37,996 nt of DNA, taken from positions 1 through 37,996 of the IMG/VR virus record IMGVR_UViG_3300035156_000078. One strand, written 5' to 3'. Made by a program: the position numbers and the translations under genes. This document shows positions 6,753-13,915 of this stretch, in pieces (positions within the stretch are counted from its first letter, which is position 1; every line of letters begins with the position of its first letter). This DNA comes from a virus. The notes beneath the pieces were generated by a model, which was not told the DNA's origin, ran no database searches, and saw only the letters and a program-made list of their open reading frames with translations.

Positions 6753-6976
6753 TGGCAATCACCCGCCTGTCCGTGTGGTGCGCGCTAGCCTGCAAACAGG
6801 AGCTGTTCCAGCGCTTCATGGGCGTGGACACAGAGCAGGCCGCCATCGACACGGTGCGCACCAAGTGCGGCGTCAAATCCCGGTCCGAATTTGATAAGGA
6901 CCCAGCGGCCCGGGCGCGCTTCGACGAAATTATCCGCTACCCATTTATCGATTTTTCCAACCGCCACCAGGCATAG
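6752..6976 (+). CDS. Small phage protein, unknown
   Basis: 74 residues, mostly helical (CALACKQELFQRFMGVD, then AARARFDEIIRYPFIDF). It resembles small proteins often found beside phage recombination genes, but I cannot name a function. It is translationally coupled to the exonuclease stop (TAATG). Confidence 0.7.
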   Translation: MAITRLSVWCALACKQELFQRFMGVDTEQAAIDTVRTKCGVKSRSEFDKDPAARARFDEIIRYPFIDFSNRHQA

Positions 6977-6989
6977 AAAGGCAATACCC

Positions 6990-7631
6990 ATGAGCCACCA
7001 ACAAGAGCCGTTTAACCTCGTCCGTGATCGCATGTCCGTAAAGGTCAAGCTGCGTACCGAGAAGCACGGCGACGAAGATGTCAATGCGTACGACGTGATC
7101 CTGTCCGGCGCCTTCCCCAATTCGATCCTGCTCAAGCTGGACCCGGACCTGCGGCCATTCTTGTACACGCAGGAGCAATCCGATCTGCTCGACGGCCAGA
7201 CGTTCAACACGCTGCGCTTCCCGGAGCTGGGCATGCAGTCCTGGAAGCTGGCCATGAACCGCATGACGCTGGTCATTCACGACGAGAACGACGAAGCCGA
7301 AAGCCTCGAACTGACCGACCGCGAAGCCGACAATTTCACCTTCGCGCTGCTGCCGGGCGGCACCGTAAATCTCGGCCTGCGCGTCAAGGTGGGCGAGGTC
7401 GAAGACGAAGACGTCGTGCTCAAGCTGCTGCGCGCCAGCCACCAGCAACTGCTGATCAGCCTGCACCAGGCGCCGTCCAGGCTGGCGCTCGACAATTTCG
7501 AGCAGGCCGAGCAGGTCACCCAGGAGCCGCACAGCGAAAGCCGCAAGGAAGCCGAGAAGGCATTCCGCAACCCGGTCGGCGCGCAAACGCCTGATGAAGT
7601 GGTCGGCGACGAAGAAGAAGAGGCCGCCTAA
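6990..7631 (+). CDS. Recombination-module protein with acidic tail, unknown
   Basis: 213 residues from ATG 6990. This start is preferred because GAAAGG lies 10 bases upstream in the same pattern as the RecT leader. The body (about 1-165) looks beta-rich, and the tail is very acidic (GDEEEEAA). An acidic C-terminal tail next to RecT and exonuclease recalls single-strand DNA-binding proteins, but no OB-fold motif is certain and there is no typical SSB tip. Function inferred only from context. The stop overlaps the next ATG by one base. Confidence 0.7.
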   Translation: MSHQQEPFNLVRDRMSVKVKLRTEKHGDEDVNAYDVILSGAFPNSILLKLDPDLRPFLYTQEQSDLLDGQTFNTLRFPELGMQSWKLAMNRMTLVIHDENDEAESLELTDREADNFTFALLPGGTVNLGLRVKVGEVEDEDVVLKLLRASHQQLLISLHQAPSRLALDNFEQAEQVTQEPHSESRKEAEKAFRNPVGAQTPDEVVGDEEEEAA

Positions 7632-8323
7632 TGAGCGAGCGCCCGATCCTATTCAGCGCGCCTATGGTTCGGGCGCTGCTCGATGGCAGCAAGACACAAA
7701 CACGCCGGCTATACAAGCCACGCTTCCATCCTGATATCGGCTGCGAACTGGCCGCGCCCGAACTGGCGCGCGAGCCGGAAGACATCATCAACCGCTGCTG
7801 CCCGTACGGCAAGCCGGGCCACCGCCTGTATGTGCGGGAGACCTGGGCCCAAAACTGGAACCAGATCAGCGATGACCGAATGGATCGGAGCTATGCCTAT
7901 CGCGCCAGCAGCGAAGTGCGCGCCCAGGACAATGGTACCGATCTGCCGTGGCGGCCGAGCATCCACATGCCGCGCGCGGCCAGCCGGATCCTGCTCGAGA
8001 TCGTGGCGGTGCGCGTCGAGCGGCTGAACGACTGCAGCGAGGCCGATGCAATGGCCGAAGGCGTCATGCAGTTGGGCGCCGAAGACTTCGAGCGCCCGAT
8101 GGAACGCGTAAAGGACGGATGGAAGCTCTGCCCCAAGTGCGCCGGTACCGGACTGCATAGCGCGTTGGGCGCCAGCGGAGGCGTGATCTACGACGTTGAC
8201 TGCCGCGAGTGCGACACGCACGCAAAGCTTTACCGCCACCTGTGGGAATCGATCAACGGCCCCGATAGCTGGGCCGCGAACCCGTGGGTATGGGTCGTCG
8301 AGTTTAAGCGGGTGATGCCGTGA
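7631..8323 (+). CDS. ASCH/PUA-like domain phage protein
   Basis: 230 residues. The start RPILFSAPMVRALLDGSKTQ is the hallmark of the ASCH-type phage proteins often labelled 'morphogenetic'. It continues with YVRETWAQN and the RPSIHMPRAASRILLEIVAVRVERL strand region, and ends with the NGPDSWAANPWVWVVEF signature. ASCH domains are PUA-related and presumed to bind RNA or modified nucleotides. A Cys cluster is inserted at about 169-197 (CPKCAGTG, then CREC), which could bind zinc. The gene lies in the early operon, so a morphogenesis role is doubtful despite the historic name. Confidence 0.85.
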   Translation: MSERPILFSAPMVRALLDGSKTQTRRLYKPRFHPDIGCELAAPELAREPEDIINRCCPYGKPGHRLYVRETWAQNWNQISDDRMDRSYAYRASSEVRAQDNGTDLPWRPSIHMPRAASRILLEIVAVRVERLNDCSEADAMAEGVMQLGAEDFERPMERVKDGWKLCPKCAGTGLHSALGASGGVIYDVDCRECDTHAKLYRHLWESINGPDSWAANPWVWVVEFKRVMP

Positions 8324-8562
8324 AAGGCGGCCTGCCGGTCCTGAACTTTGAGCCGCTGGATAAGGCCGCTTACGACCGCCAGCGGATGCTGCTGAAGGCG
8401 CTCAGTTGCGCCCATCCAGTCTGCTATCAGGGCAAGAACCTGTTCGTGCAGGAGCTGACAGCGCGGCAGGACGGCGGCCGGATCCAGATGACCGTCTACC
8501 TGACCGGCAACCCAACGCCGATCGACAGCAGCGAAATCGAACTTACAAGGAGCACGACATGA
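8320..8562 (+). CDS. Small protein, unknown
   Basis: 80 residues starting at GTG 8320 in a 4-base overlap with the ASCH gene stop. Predicted alpha/beta, soluble, with two Cys and no recognised motif. It overlaps the next gene by 4 bases (ATGA). Confidence 0.65.
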   Translation: MKGGLPVLNFEPLDKAAYDRQRMLLKALSCAHPVCYQGKNLFVQELTARQDGGRIQMTVYLTGNPTPIDSSEIELTRSTT

Positions 8563-8753
8563 CGTGTCAGCACTTCACAAGCCCGGGCGCGGAGTGCTGC
8601 GCCGCTGGCGTCAACCTGCAGCACCTGGCCGGCGGCGGCATCTTCTACATGGTCCTGCGCTTGCCGTGTATCCCGATCACCAACCGCCGCGGCGAGGTCG
8701 CCAGCGTATGCAAACTATCCACCGAGGAGATATCAGATGACCAGCAAGCGTAA
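8559..8753 (+). CDS. Small Cys-rich phage protein
   Basis: 64 residues from ATG 8559, with strong SD AAGGAG 7 bases upstream. The Cys pattern (CQHF, then ECCAAGVN, then LPCIP, then VCKL) resembles small phage proteins of the 'C-x-H-F ... C-x-AGV' type that are likely metal-binding. It overlaps the next gene by 17 bases. Function unknown. Confidence 0.7.
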   Translation: MTCQHFTSPGAECCAAGVNLQHLAGGGIFYMVLRLPCIPITNRRGEVASVCKLSTEEISDDQQA

Positions 8754-9117
8754 TTTCTGCTCGCCAGAAGCGGAAGCCGTGATCGCCAAGATACTGGCTT
8801 TCATCAAGGAAAGCGGCACGGCGACCGGCGCCCAGGTCCGCGAGGTCACCGGCTTTACCGAGCACTACAACGGTTCCTACCTGCGATACATGGGTCTGCA
8901 GGGTCTGATTCACGGTACCCGCCAGGTGGCCACCCAAGGCAAGAGCTACCCGATTTCGTGGGTGGCCGGGCCCCCGCCTAAGTTCGAGGGTGTCGAAGAG
9001 CGCGACGACTTCATCCAGCGTGTGGTCGTGCGCAAGAACTGGGAGCCGAACAATACCCGGATGGACATGGAGTGCTACCTGTTCGGCGCGCCAACGAAGC
9101 TGCAGGCTTCTGCATAA
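8737..9117 (+). CDS. Winged-helix-like protein, unknown
   Basis: 126 residues. Residues about 9-60 (AEAVIAKILAFIKESGTATGAQVREVTG, then LRYMGLQGLIHGTRQ) have the helix-helix-wing rhythm of small winged-helix DNA-binding proteins. The C-terminal half is charged. It starts inside the previous gene with SD GAGGAG. This may be an early regulator, but the assignment rests only on pattern. Confidence 0.6.
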   Translation: MTSKRNFCSPEAEAVIAKILAFIKESGTATGAQVREVTGFTEHYNGSYLRYMGLQGLIHGTRQVATQGKSYPISWVAGPPPKFEGVEERDDFIQRVVVRKNWEPNNTRMDMECYLFGAPTKLQASA

Positions 9118-9139
9118 ATTTACCGAGGAGGAAATCGAA

Positions 9140-10261
9140 ATGACCACACCAACCCTGAACCGTTCCACCGGCATGCGCTGCCCGGGCTGCTGCGTGCGTA
9201 AAGGCGAGCATCCTGAACCGTGCGTGCCTGGCTGCAAGGCGCTGTCGATCAAGGAGGTATCGCTACCGCCCGCGCCGGCCGATCTTCTCGAAGTGCTGGC
9301 CGACGTTCAGCGCGAGCGCGCCGCCGCACCGGTCCCGGCCATCAGCACCGATACGGGCCTGCCGCTGGTAGCTCACCAGCCCGCGCCCGCCATCCCAGTC
9401 GACCAGCAGATGGCGCGCTGGGTCATCAATGGCGCGATTTTAAAGGGCCGTCTGGGCGAGAAGGCGCCGCCGGAACCGTGGCTGTTCGAATACTGGCAGC
9501 TCGGCCTGCAGGTGTCGACGCTCGGCGACTGCATCGGGGAGCAACAGCAAAGCCTGATCGCGGCCGCGCGGATGAGGCACGAGCAGGCCACCGCGCCCGC
9601 GCCTCAGCCCGGCGCTCGAGGTGCAATCGTGAGCCAACTTCAGATTCTGCGCGGCGGGCTGACCGCCGAGACAAAAGAGGAATTTATTGCGGCATATTGC
9701 GCGAACCACAACAGGCCCGGCCACGTCGCCACGCCAGAATATCTCGCAAAGTACAAGGTTATTCTGCCGTGCAATTGCGAAGAGGCGGGCGGGCCGTGGC
9801 ATTGGGCCGTGGTTTCGAACGATCCGTATCTGGTGCGAACGCACAACCTGTTCTATAACCCGGCGCCGGCCGAGATCTCGTTGGAAAGCATACTGTGCCG
9901 TCTGCGGGCCGACCGCGATAACGCGACCGACGGCGTGCGCGGCGCCTACAACGATGCGTGCGACCGACTCGAAGTATTGATCAGCAAGATCGCCGAGGCG
10001 AGCACGGAACCTGCCACCTGGAAGCCGATCACGGCGCCGGGCCAGGTCAAGGTAGGCGACAAGCTGCGCTTCAACATCGGTGATGAGAAGTTCAGCGAAA
10101 CCATAAAGCTGATCATCCACAAGGGCACGCCCGACGAGGAAATCATCTACAACAAGTCGCGCAACTTCTACCTGATCACATCCATGTGCATCAAGGGCAC
10201 CGGCCAATCCAAGAACGTGGAATTTCTTGCCACCAGTAGCGCAGCGAAGGGGACGACGTGA
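9140..10261 (+). CDS. Multi-part phage protein with N-terminal Cys cluster, unknown
   Basis: 373 residues from ATG 9140, chosen for its strong GAGGAGG-type SD. Residues 13-35 (MRCPGCCVRKGEHPEPCVPGC) form a Cys cluster that may bind zinc. A Pro/Ala-rich linker follows, then a helical part (about 90-160; GERAPPEPWLF-like surroundings and a QQQSLIAAARMRHEQ helix), then a mixed alpha/beta C-terminus. Low-complexity joins suggest a patchwork protein. The gene ends in a TGA overlapped by the next GTG. No function assigned. Confidence 0.65.
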   Translation: MTTPTLNRSTGMRCPGCCVRKGEHPEPCVPGCKALSIKEVSLPPAPADLLEVLADVQRERAAAPVPAISTDTGLPLVAHQPAPAIPVDQQMARWVINGAILKGRLGEKAPPEPWLFEYWQLGLQVSTLGDCIGEQQQSLIAAARMRHEQATAPAPQPGARGAIVSQLQILRGGLTAETKEEFIAAYCANHNRPGHVATPEYLAKYKVILPCNCEEAGGPWHWAVVSNDPYLVRTHNLFYNPAPAEISLESILCRLRADRDNATDGVRGAYNDACDRLEVLISKIAEASTEPATWKPITAPGQVKVGDKLRFNIGDEKFSETIKLIIHKGTPDEEIIYNKSRNFYLITSMCIKGTGQSKNVEFLATSSAAKGTT

Positions 10262-10443
10262 GCCGGGGCGAAATTGTGGTTGCAGTCAGCTTGGGGCTGA
10301 TGCTCGCCGTAAGTTTCACCGGGCTATACAACGCGCTCGAAAACTACGAAGCCCAAGCCGCTCAGGCGCCCGCACCATACATCATCAAGATTGAATACGT
10401 GCCGCCACCGTGCACTCAGCAAGCAAAGGAACCAAAACCATGA
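10258..10443 (+). CDS. Small membrane protein
   Basis: 61 residues, start GTG 10258 overlapping the previous stop. One N-terminal hydrophobic segment (about 5-25: EIVVAVSLGLMLAVSFTGLY) is followed by a Pro/Ala-rich tail. It could be anchored in the inner membrane with the tail outside. It overlaps the Lar-like gene by 4 bases. Confidence 0.55.
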   Translation: MSRGEIVVAVSLGLMLAVSFTGLYNALENYEAQAAQAPAPYIIKIEYVPPPCTQQAKEPKP

Positions 10444-10847
10444 GCGACACCAAAACAAGCGCCGACCTGATGCCTTGCCCGTTCTGCGGCGGGCCGGTAG
10501 AGCTTGAACGCACCACCAGCCGATTTGAAGAGGAGCATGGCGGCCACCGCCAATACTGGGGCGTGGTGTGCCGCAATACGATCAATCGCGGCGGCACTTG
10601 CGCGATAGAGCAGCGCCCATCCGCATCGGAGGAGGCCGCAATCGAGCGCTGGAACCGGCGTGCAGCAATGCAAACCGCCGAGCCGGTGGCGCTGACGGAC
10701 GCCGACATCAACGAGATTGCGGGGAAGTTCGTAAATCGATACATCTTGGCCGGTCACAAACACAAAGAATTTGACGCGCTCGGCTTCGGTAAAGAGTTGC
10801 AAGCGCAGATCCTCGAACTGAACGGAGCTGAAAATGGAAAGCATTAA
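10440..10847 (+). CDS. Lar-like restriction-alleviation protein with C-terminal extension
   Basis: 135 residues. It begins with LMPCPFCGG (C13, C16), has further Cys at 44 and 54, and carries the closing signature AAIERWNRRAA of the Lar family, which alleviates or modulates host type I restriction. The usual family length is about 60-80 residues; here another 55 residues follow (ALTDADINEIAGKFVNRY), seen as separate modules in many phage genes. The second Cys pair is not a tight CxxC. Start ATG 10440 (GGAA upstream) overlaps the previous stop. With the methyltransferase it would form an anti-restriction set. Confidence 0.8.
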   Translation: MSDTKTSADLMPCPFCGGPVELERTTSRFEEEHGGHRQYWGVVCRNTINRGGTCAIEQRPSASEEAAIERWNRRAAMQTAEPVALTDADINEIAGKFVNRYILAGHKHKEFDALGFGKELQAQILELNGAENGKH

Positions 10848-11058
10848 TAACAATCTGGTCCTTACCCGCGACGAGATCGTGACCATTACCCACCGCAAGC
10901 GGCCGATCGAGCAGTTGAAGGATTTGCAGGCGATGGGGATCCCGGCCACGCGCCGGCACGACAACACGATTTGCGTGCTGCGCGCGGACGTGACCACGCT
11001 GCGGCAGGCCGCCAACGCACCAGAAACGCGCCCACAGCGGAAATCAGCCAAGCAATGA
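10834..11058 (+). CDS. DUF4224 protein, candidate excisionase or integrase partner
   Basis: 74 residues. The segment LTRDEIVTITHRKRPIEQLKDLQAMGIPATRR is typical of DUF4224, small proteins commonly encoded just upstream of phage integrases. The helix-turn-helix-like helices and basic tail fit a DNA-binding recombination directionality factor, but that role is inferred from position. It overlaps both neighbours (14 bases left; ATGA with the integrase). Confidence 0.8.
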   Translation: MESINNNLVLTRDEIVTITHRKRPIEQLKDLQAMGIPATRRHDNTICVLRADVTTLRQAANAPETRPQRKSAKQ

Positions 11059-12191
11059 ACCGGCGCCGCACCAAGGATAAAGACCTGCCACAGCGCGTGT
11101 ACGTGAAGTCGGGCGCGTACTTTTTCGTCCCGGCCCAGCCGATGCTGAACCCGGCGACGAAGAAGGTGCAGGCTTGGATCCGGCTGTGCCGCGTCGACGA
11201 CGGCAAGAGCAAGATGTTGGTCGAACTGGCCAAGCTCATCGACGAGAAAAAGCTGGCGGTGGGAGGCATGCCGTTCTTGTGCGACGACTTCAAGAAGACG
11301 AAGCTGGGCAAATACGAAAAGGAGACGCGCGAGCAGTACACGCAATACCTGGGCGTGATTGCTGAAGAGTTCGAAGAATTCCACGCGGCCGAGGTCACGA
11401 CCAAGGAGTTCGCCGACTTCCTCTACGATAAGTTCTCGACCATGCCGAACACGGCCCAGAAGTATGCCGGCCTGGCGCGCAAGCTGTTCAAGCATGCGAT
11501 CTCGCGCCACGGCTTCCGCAAGGACAACCCGATCGACCAGCTCGACATGGCCGACTTCGAGACCAGCCGGCGCGAGATGCTACCGACCCATGAACACGTC
11601 CGGCTGATCCGTGCGGCTGGCATGACCAGCAAGAAGCGCAAGGACACCGGCAAGACGCTGCCAACTCCGAGCGGCCCCATGTTCGCCTGCATCATCGACA
11701 TGACCTATCTGTTGTGGGCTCGCGCAATCGACATTCGCATGTTGCACGAGGACCAGATTCAGGATGGCCGCATCCGGATCAAGGCGTCGAAGACGCGAAA
11801 CACCAGCGGCAAGATTGTCGACCTGACGATCACGGCCGAGATCCAGGCGGTGCTGGACCGTGCGCGCGCCATCAAGGCAGGCTACCAGCTGGAGGAAGAC
11901 TTGGGCTACCTGTTCCCATCCATGAAGGGCACGCCGTACACGAAGAGCGGCCTGACCACGATGTGGGACCGCGCGCGGGATCGATCCGGCATCACCGATT
12001 CGGTATGGTTTAAGGACCTGCGCGCGTTGGGCGCCACGGACGCGCTTAAGGCTGGGGAGAAGAGGGGGGAGATCTCGACCAGGCTGTCGCACATGTCGGA
12101 GAAAACGACCGAAATTTATCTGAAGGAAGCTGTTGCGGAAGCATCACATATCGACTTGGCGCTGCCTTGGAAGGACGCCAAAGCCGTCTAA
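11055..12191 (+). CDS. int: Tyrosine recombinase (phage integrase)
   Basis: 378 residues from ATG 11055 (4-base overlap with the DUF4224 gene). N-terminal arm-binding part (about 1-80), core-binding helices (about 85-165), catalytic domain (about 175-370). Likely catalytic residues: R223 (WARAIDIRML), K246 (KASKT), R323 in FKDLR, H346 (LSHMS) and nucleophile Y355 (TTEIYL). The first residue of the usual HxxR box is Lys (K320), a substitution that may be tolerated. It integrates the phage at attP, which starts about 50 bases downstream, so gene and site move together. Confidence 0.95.
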   Translation: MNRRRTKDKDLPQRVYVKSGAYFFVPAQPMLNPATKKVQAWIRLCRVDDGKSKMLVELAKLIDEKKLAVGGMPFLCDDFKKTKLGKYEKETREQYTQYLGVIAEEFEEFHAAEVTTKEFADFLYDKFSTMPNTAQKYAGLARKLFKHAISRHGFRKDNPIDQLDMADFETSRREMLPTHEHVRLIRAAGMTSKKRKDTGKTLPTPSGPMFACIIDMTYLLWARAIDIRMLHEDQIQDGRIRIKASKTRNTSGKIVDLTITAEIQAVLDRARAIKAGYQLEEDLGYLFPSMKGTPYTKSGLTTMWDRARDRSGITDSVWFKDLRALGATDALKAGEKRGEISTRLSHMSEKTTEIYLKEAVAEASHIDLALPWKDAKAV

Positions 12192-12244
12192 TACCGCGCC
12201 ATGACAGCGCTGTGCTCCGGGCATGAAGCGACCTGATCAGTGCA

Positions 12245-12260
12245 CTGTATATTAGACGAT
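12245..12260 (+). repeat. Integrase arm-type site, copy 1
   Basis: CTGTATATTAGACGAT recurs at 12399-12414 with a single change, and its core recurs inverted at 12412-12424. These flank the tRNA-like core, the expected place for arm-type integrase binding sites. Confidence 0.65.
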
Positions 12261-12309
12261 GTATGCAGAAAGCCTATACCTAAAGGGCGTACGTCGATAG
12301 CAAGCCTCA

Positions 12310-12354
12310 ATGGGGTGCAAGGGGTCGAGTGTTCGAATCACTCCGTCCCGACCA
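12310..12354 (+). other. attP: attP core: 3' part of a tRNA-Pro(GGG)-like gene
   Basis: The sequence holds the 3' part of a tRNA: anticodon-loop-like TGGGG, variable region, a T-arm with perfect 5-bp stem GAGTG/CACTC around TTCGAAT, then acceptor strand CGTCCCG, discriminator A and CCA (12352-12354). No 5' half is present, so it is not a functional tRNA gene. The pattern ATGGGGTG...GGGGTCG resembles bacterial tRNA-Pro(GGG). Integration at this gene would restore an intact tRNA. Its location right after the integrase supports the call. The precise crossover is not visible from one side. Confidence 0.85.
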
Positions 12355-12398
12355 ATAGAATCAATGACTTACAGCGAAAGCTGTACAAAAGCCCACCG

Positions 12399-12414
12399 CT
12401 GTATATTAGATGAT
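12399..12414 (+). repeat. Integrase arm-type site, copy 2
   Basis: CTGTATATTAGATGAT, one mismatch from copy 1, on the right side of the attP core. Confidence 0.6.
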
Positions 12415-12424
12415 CGTCTAATAT
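12412..12424 (-). repeat. Integrase arm-type site, inverted copy 3
   Basis: On the minus strand this reads ATATTAGACGATC, matching copy 1 and inverted against copy 2. It forms the inner palindrome of the terminator hairpin. Confidence 0.55.
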
Positions 12425-12442
12425 CCAGGGTGGGCTTTGTCT

Positions 12443-12964
12443 TTATTTCGTCAGGTTGTTGATGGTGTCGTCCTTCGTCTTGTTCGCGCGCGTTGTGCCG
12501 AACTCGAAGGAGAAAATCTGTTCTACCCAGCCCAGGGCGCGGCCGCAAATGAGGGTGATCGTTGCCTTGGCGAAGTCGTCCATGGCCGTCGCCCAGACCA
12601 CGATGACCAGGCACCCGATCACTAACAAGCCGGCGCCGCCGGCTAGCGCGTTCGCCCGGTGGTTCAGTTGGCCAGCCTTGGCCAGGTCAACATCGCGCTC
12701 GCGTGCGCTCTGCACGTCCAGCAGATACATGTTCTCCAGCGCCTGCTGGCGGTCGGCCATGGCAAGTTGAAAATCCATTTGCTTGGATGGGTCGGCCTGG
12801 ATTGCCTCGACGGCCGCCTCTGGCGTTTTGGTGCCGGTGACCACCTGGGCGATGTCGAGAACGTGGCCGGCCACAGTGCCCGCCTTCTCGTTGCCGGTGA
12901 TCAGCCGGAGGATTCCGGGGACAAACGGGGCCAGTTTCATGACCAGCGGAATAAGAGGTGCCAT
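12443..12964 (-). CDS. Holin, GTA 3TM-like family
   Basis: 173 residues. It starts with a hydrophobic segment (about 2-22), then has an amphipathic helical middle (QMDFQLAMADRQQALE) and strong transmembrane segments (about 108-150, GAGLLVIGCLVIVVWATAM and FAKATITLICGRALGWV). It ends FEFGTTRANKTKDDTI, a tail typical of this holin group. It would form the inner-membrane lesion at lysis. It is last in the leftward operon and 5 bases after the upstream small membrane gene. SD GAAAGG. Confidence 0.82.
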   Translation of the reverse strand: MAPLIPLVMKLAPFVPGILRLITGNEKAGTVAGHVLDIAQVVTGTKTPEAAVEAIQADPSKQMDFQLAMADRQQALENMYLLDVQSARERDVDLAKAGQLNHRANALAGGAGLLVIGCLVIVVWATAMDDFAKATITLICGRALGWVEQIFSFEFGTTRANKTKDDTINNLTK

Positions 12965-12969
12965 GTTAT

Positions 12970-13089
12970 TTACCTTTCAGGCGATGTTTGGAAAATCTTG
13001 CCGAGGACGCGCGGCACCGCGCAAATCAAATAGAGGGTGAGGGCAACGCCGCACGGAATCCCGACCAGGACGCCGGCGGCGAACATCAT
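12970..13089 (-). CDS. Small lysis-cassette membrane protein
   Basis: 39 residues beginning MMFAAGVLVGIPCGVALTLY: one membrane segment and a basic tail. It starts in an ATGA overlap with the endolysin stop. A longer frame from 13344 only shadows the endolysin. Position between endolysin and holin suggests a second holin, antiholin or spanin part. The type cannot be decided from sequence. Confidence 0.65.
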   Translation of the reverse strand: MMFAAGVLVGIPCGVALTLYLICAVPRVLGKIFQTSPER

Positions 13090-13622
13090 GCAATGCCTAC
13101 TCGGTTCAGCATCCAGCCATAGAAGAACGCTTCGTTCTGGGGCCGCTTCTCCGTGAGTTCCAGATACCGGGCACCCTGCAAACAGTTCAGGGCACGCGCA
13201 ATAACGACCTGGCCAGAATATCCGCGCTGGTCTAGCACCGACCGCAGCGCCGCGATCGTGGCCGGGCCGATCTCGCCGTCGACCACCAGGTCGGGAAACG
13301 TCTTGGCCTGCTGGTTTAACCCGTTCAGGATCCGCTGCAGCCATGGCCCTGGCACGCTGACGCCCATATTGACCCCCGTGTCGATAAGCTCTTCGCCGAT
13401 CACGGGGGACACGGACAGAACCTTGTTGAAGCCTGGCGCGTTGATGTAGTCGTGCGTGTAGACCGCTACCGCGAAATCCCGTGGCAGCGCGCGCATGTCG
13501 CCCGCATAGCCGCGCGCGCGCGCCACCTTCTCCGTGATACCCCAGCGTGTCGGGCCGCCCTTGTCTGCTGGATGGTCGTTGTAATCGCCCTCGCGAGCGA
13601 TGATGTCGTCAATGATTTTCAT
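13086..13622 (-). CDS. Endolysin, GH108 N-acetylmuramidase
   Basis: 178 residues. The N-terminal catalytic motif EGDYNDHPADKGGPTRWGIT has the likely acid Glu at E11. The C-terminal half (from about 85) carries the peptidoglycan-binding module typical of GH108 phage lysins (DGEIGPATIAAL). It cleaves the glycan strands once holin opens the inner membrane. There is no signal peptide or signal anchor, so export depends on the holin. It overlaps both neighbours by 4 bases. Confidence 0.93.
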   Translation of the reverse strand: MKIIDDIIAREGDYNDHPADKGGPTRWGITEKVARARGYAGDMRALPRDFAVAVYTHDYINAPGFNKVLSVSPVIGEELIDTGVNMGVSVPGPWLQRILNGLNQQAKTFPDLVVDGEIGPATIAALRSVLDQRGYSGQVVIARALNCLQGARYLELTEKRPQNEAFFYGWMLNRVGIA

Positions 13623-13906
13623 ACCGTTGGCGGGTCGTTTTGGCGACGTTGAGGAATGTTATCGACCCGGGCCCGGATGTATTCGATGCTCTGCTGCATT
13701 GGAGACACCACCGTTTGCATTACCACTTTAATGTCCGCAATCGCATGGGATAAGTCGCCATTCGATACATAATCCCGTGCAACAACGATTTCCAAATCCT
13801 TTTGGTTCTTCTCGATCTCCCGGAGCCGGTCCCATATCATTCGAGCGAACCACCCGGCGCACCCAATGACAGCGATGCCGATCCAATTAATAGTTGTTTG
13901 ATCCAT
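13619..13906 (-). CDS. Membrane-anchored coiled-coil lysis protein
   Basis: 95 residues: an N-terminal membrane segment (about 6-24: INWIGIAVIGCAGWFARMIW) followed by a long helix (DRLREIEKNQKDLEI onward). Type II topology plus coiled coil fits an inner-membrane spanin or a hemolysin XhlA-like accessory. No separate outer-membrane spanin lipoprotein was found. It overlaps the endolysin start by 4 bases. Confidence 0.65.
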   Translation of the reverse strand: MDQTTINWIGIAVIGCAGWFARMIWDRLREIEKNQKDLEIVVARDYVSNGDLSHAIADIKVVMQTVVSPMQQSIEYIRARVDNIPQRRQNDPPTV

Positions 13907-13915
13907 GCTTTTTCC

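Larger units (their letters stand above)
12388..12438. terminator. Bidirectional terminator between integrase and lysis genes
   Basis: AAAGCCCACC at 12388-12397 is the exact reverse complement of GGTGGGCTTT at 12429-12438. Inside lies a second perfect arm pair, TATTAGA/TCTAATA, so the whole can fold as a long hairpin or cruciform. Only three to four T/A residues end each side. It sits between convergent genes (integrase +, holin -) and overlaps two integrase arm-type repeats. Confidence 0.6.

Noticed and set aside
5136-6758. 540-residue minus-strand open frame antisense to the exonuclease
   Set aside because: Long antisense frames are common in GC-rich DNA. The plus frame has the YqaJ motifs and an SD; the minus frame shows Leu/Val/Gly/His-rich shadow composition and no known domain.
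12310-12354. Functional tRNA gene
   Set aside because: Only the 3' half is present with no 5' acceptor or D-arm upstream; it fits an attachment site instead.
12970-13344. 124-residue leftward frame over the endolysin
   Set aside because: The first 85 residues shadow the endolysin in another frame and look like Arg/Pro/Gly-rich out-of-frame translation. Only the last 39 residues, from the coupled ATG at 13089, are plausible.
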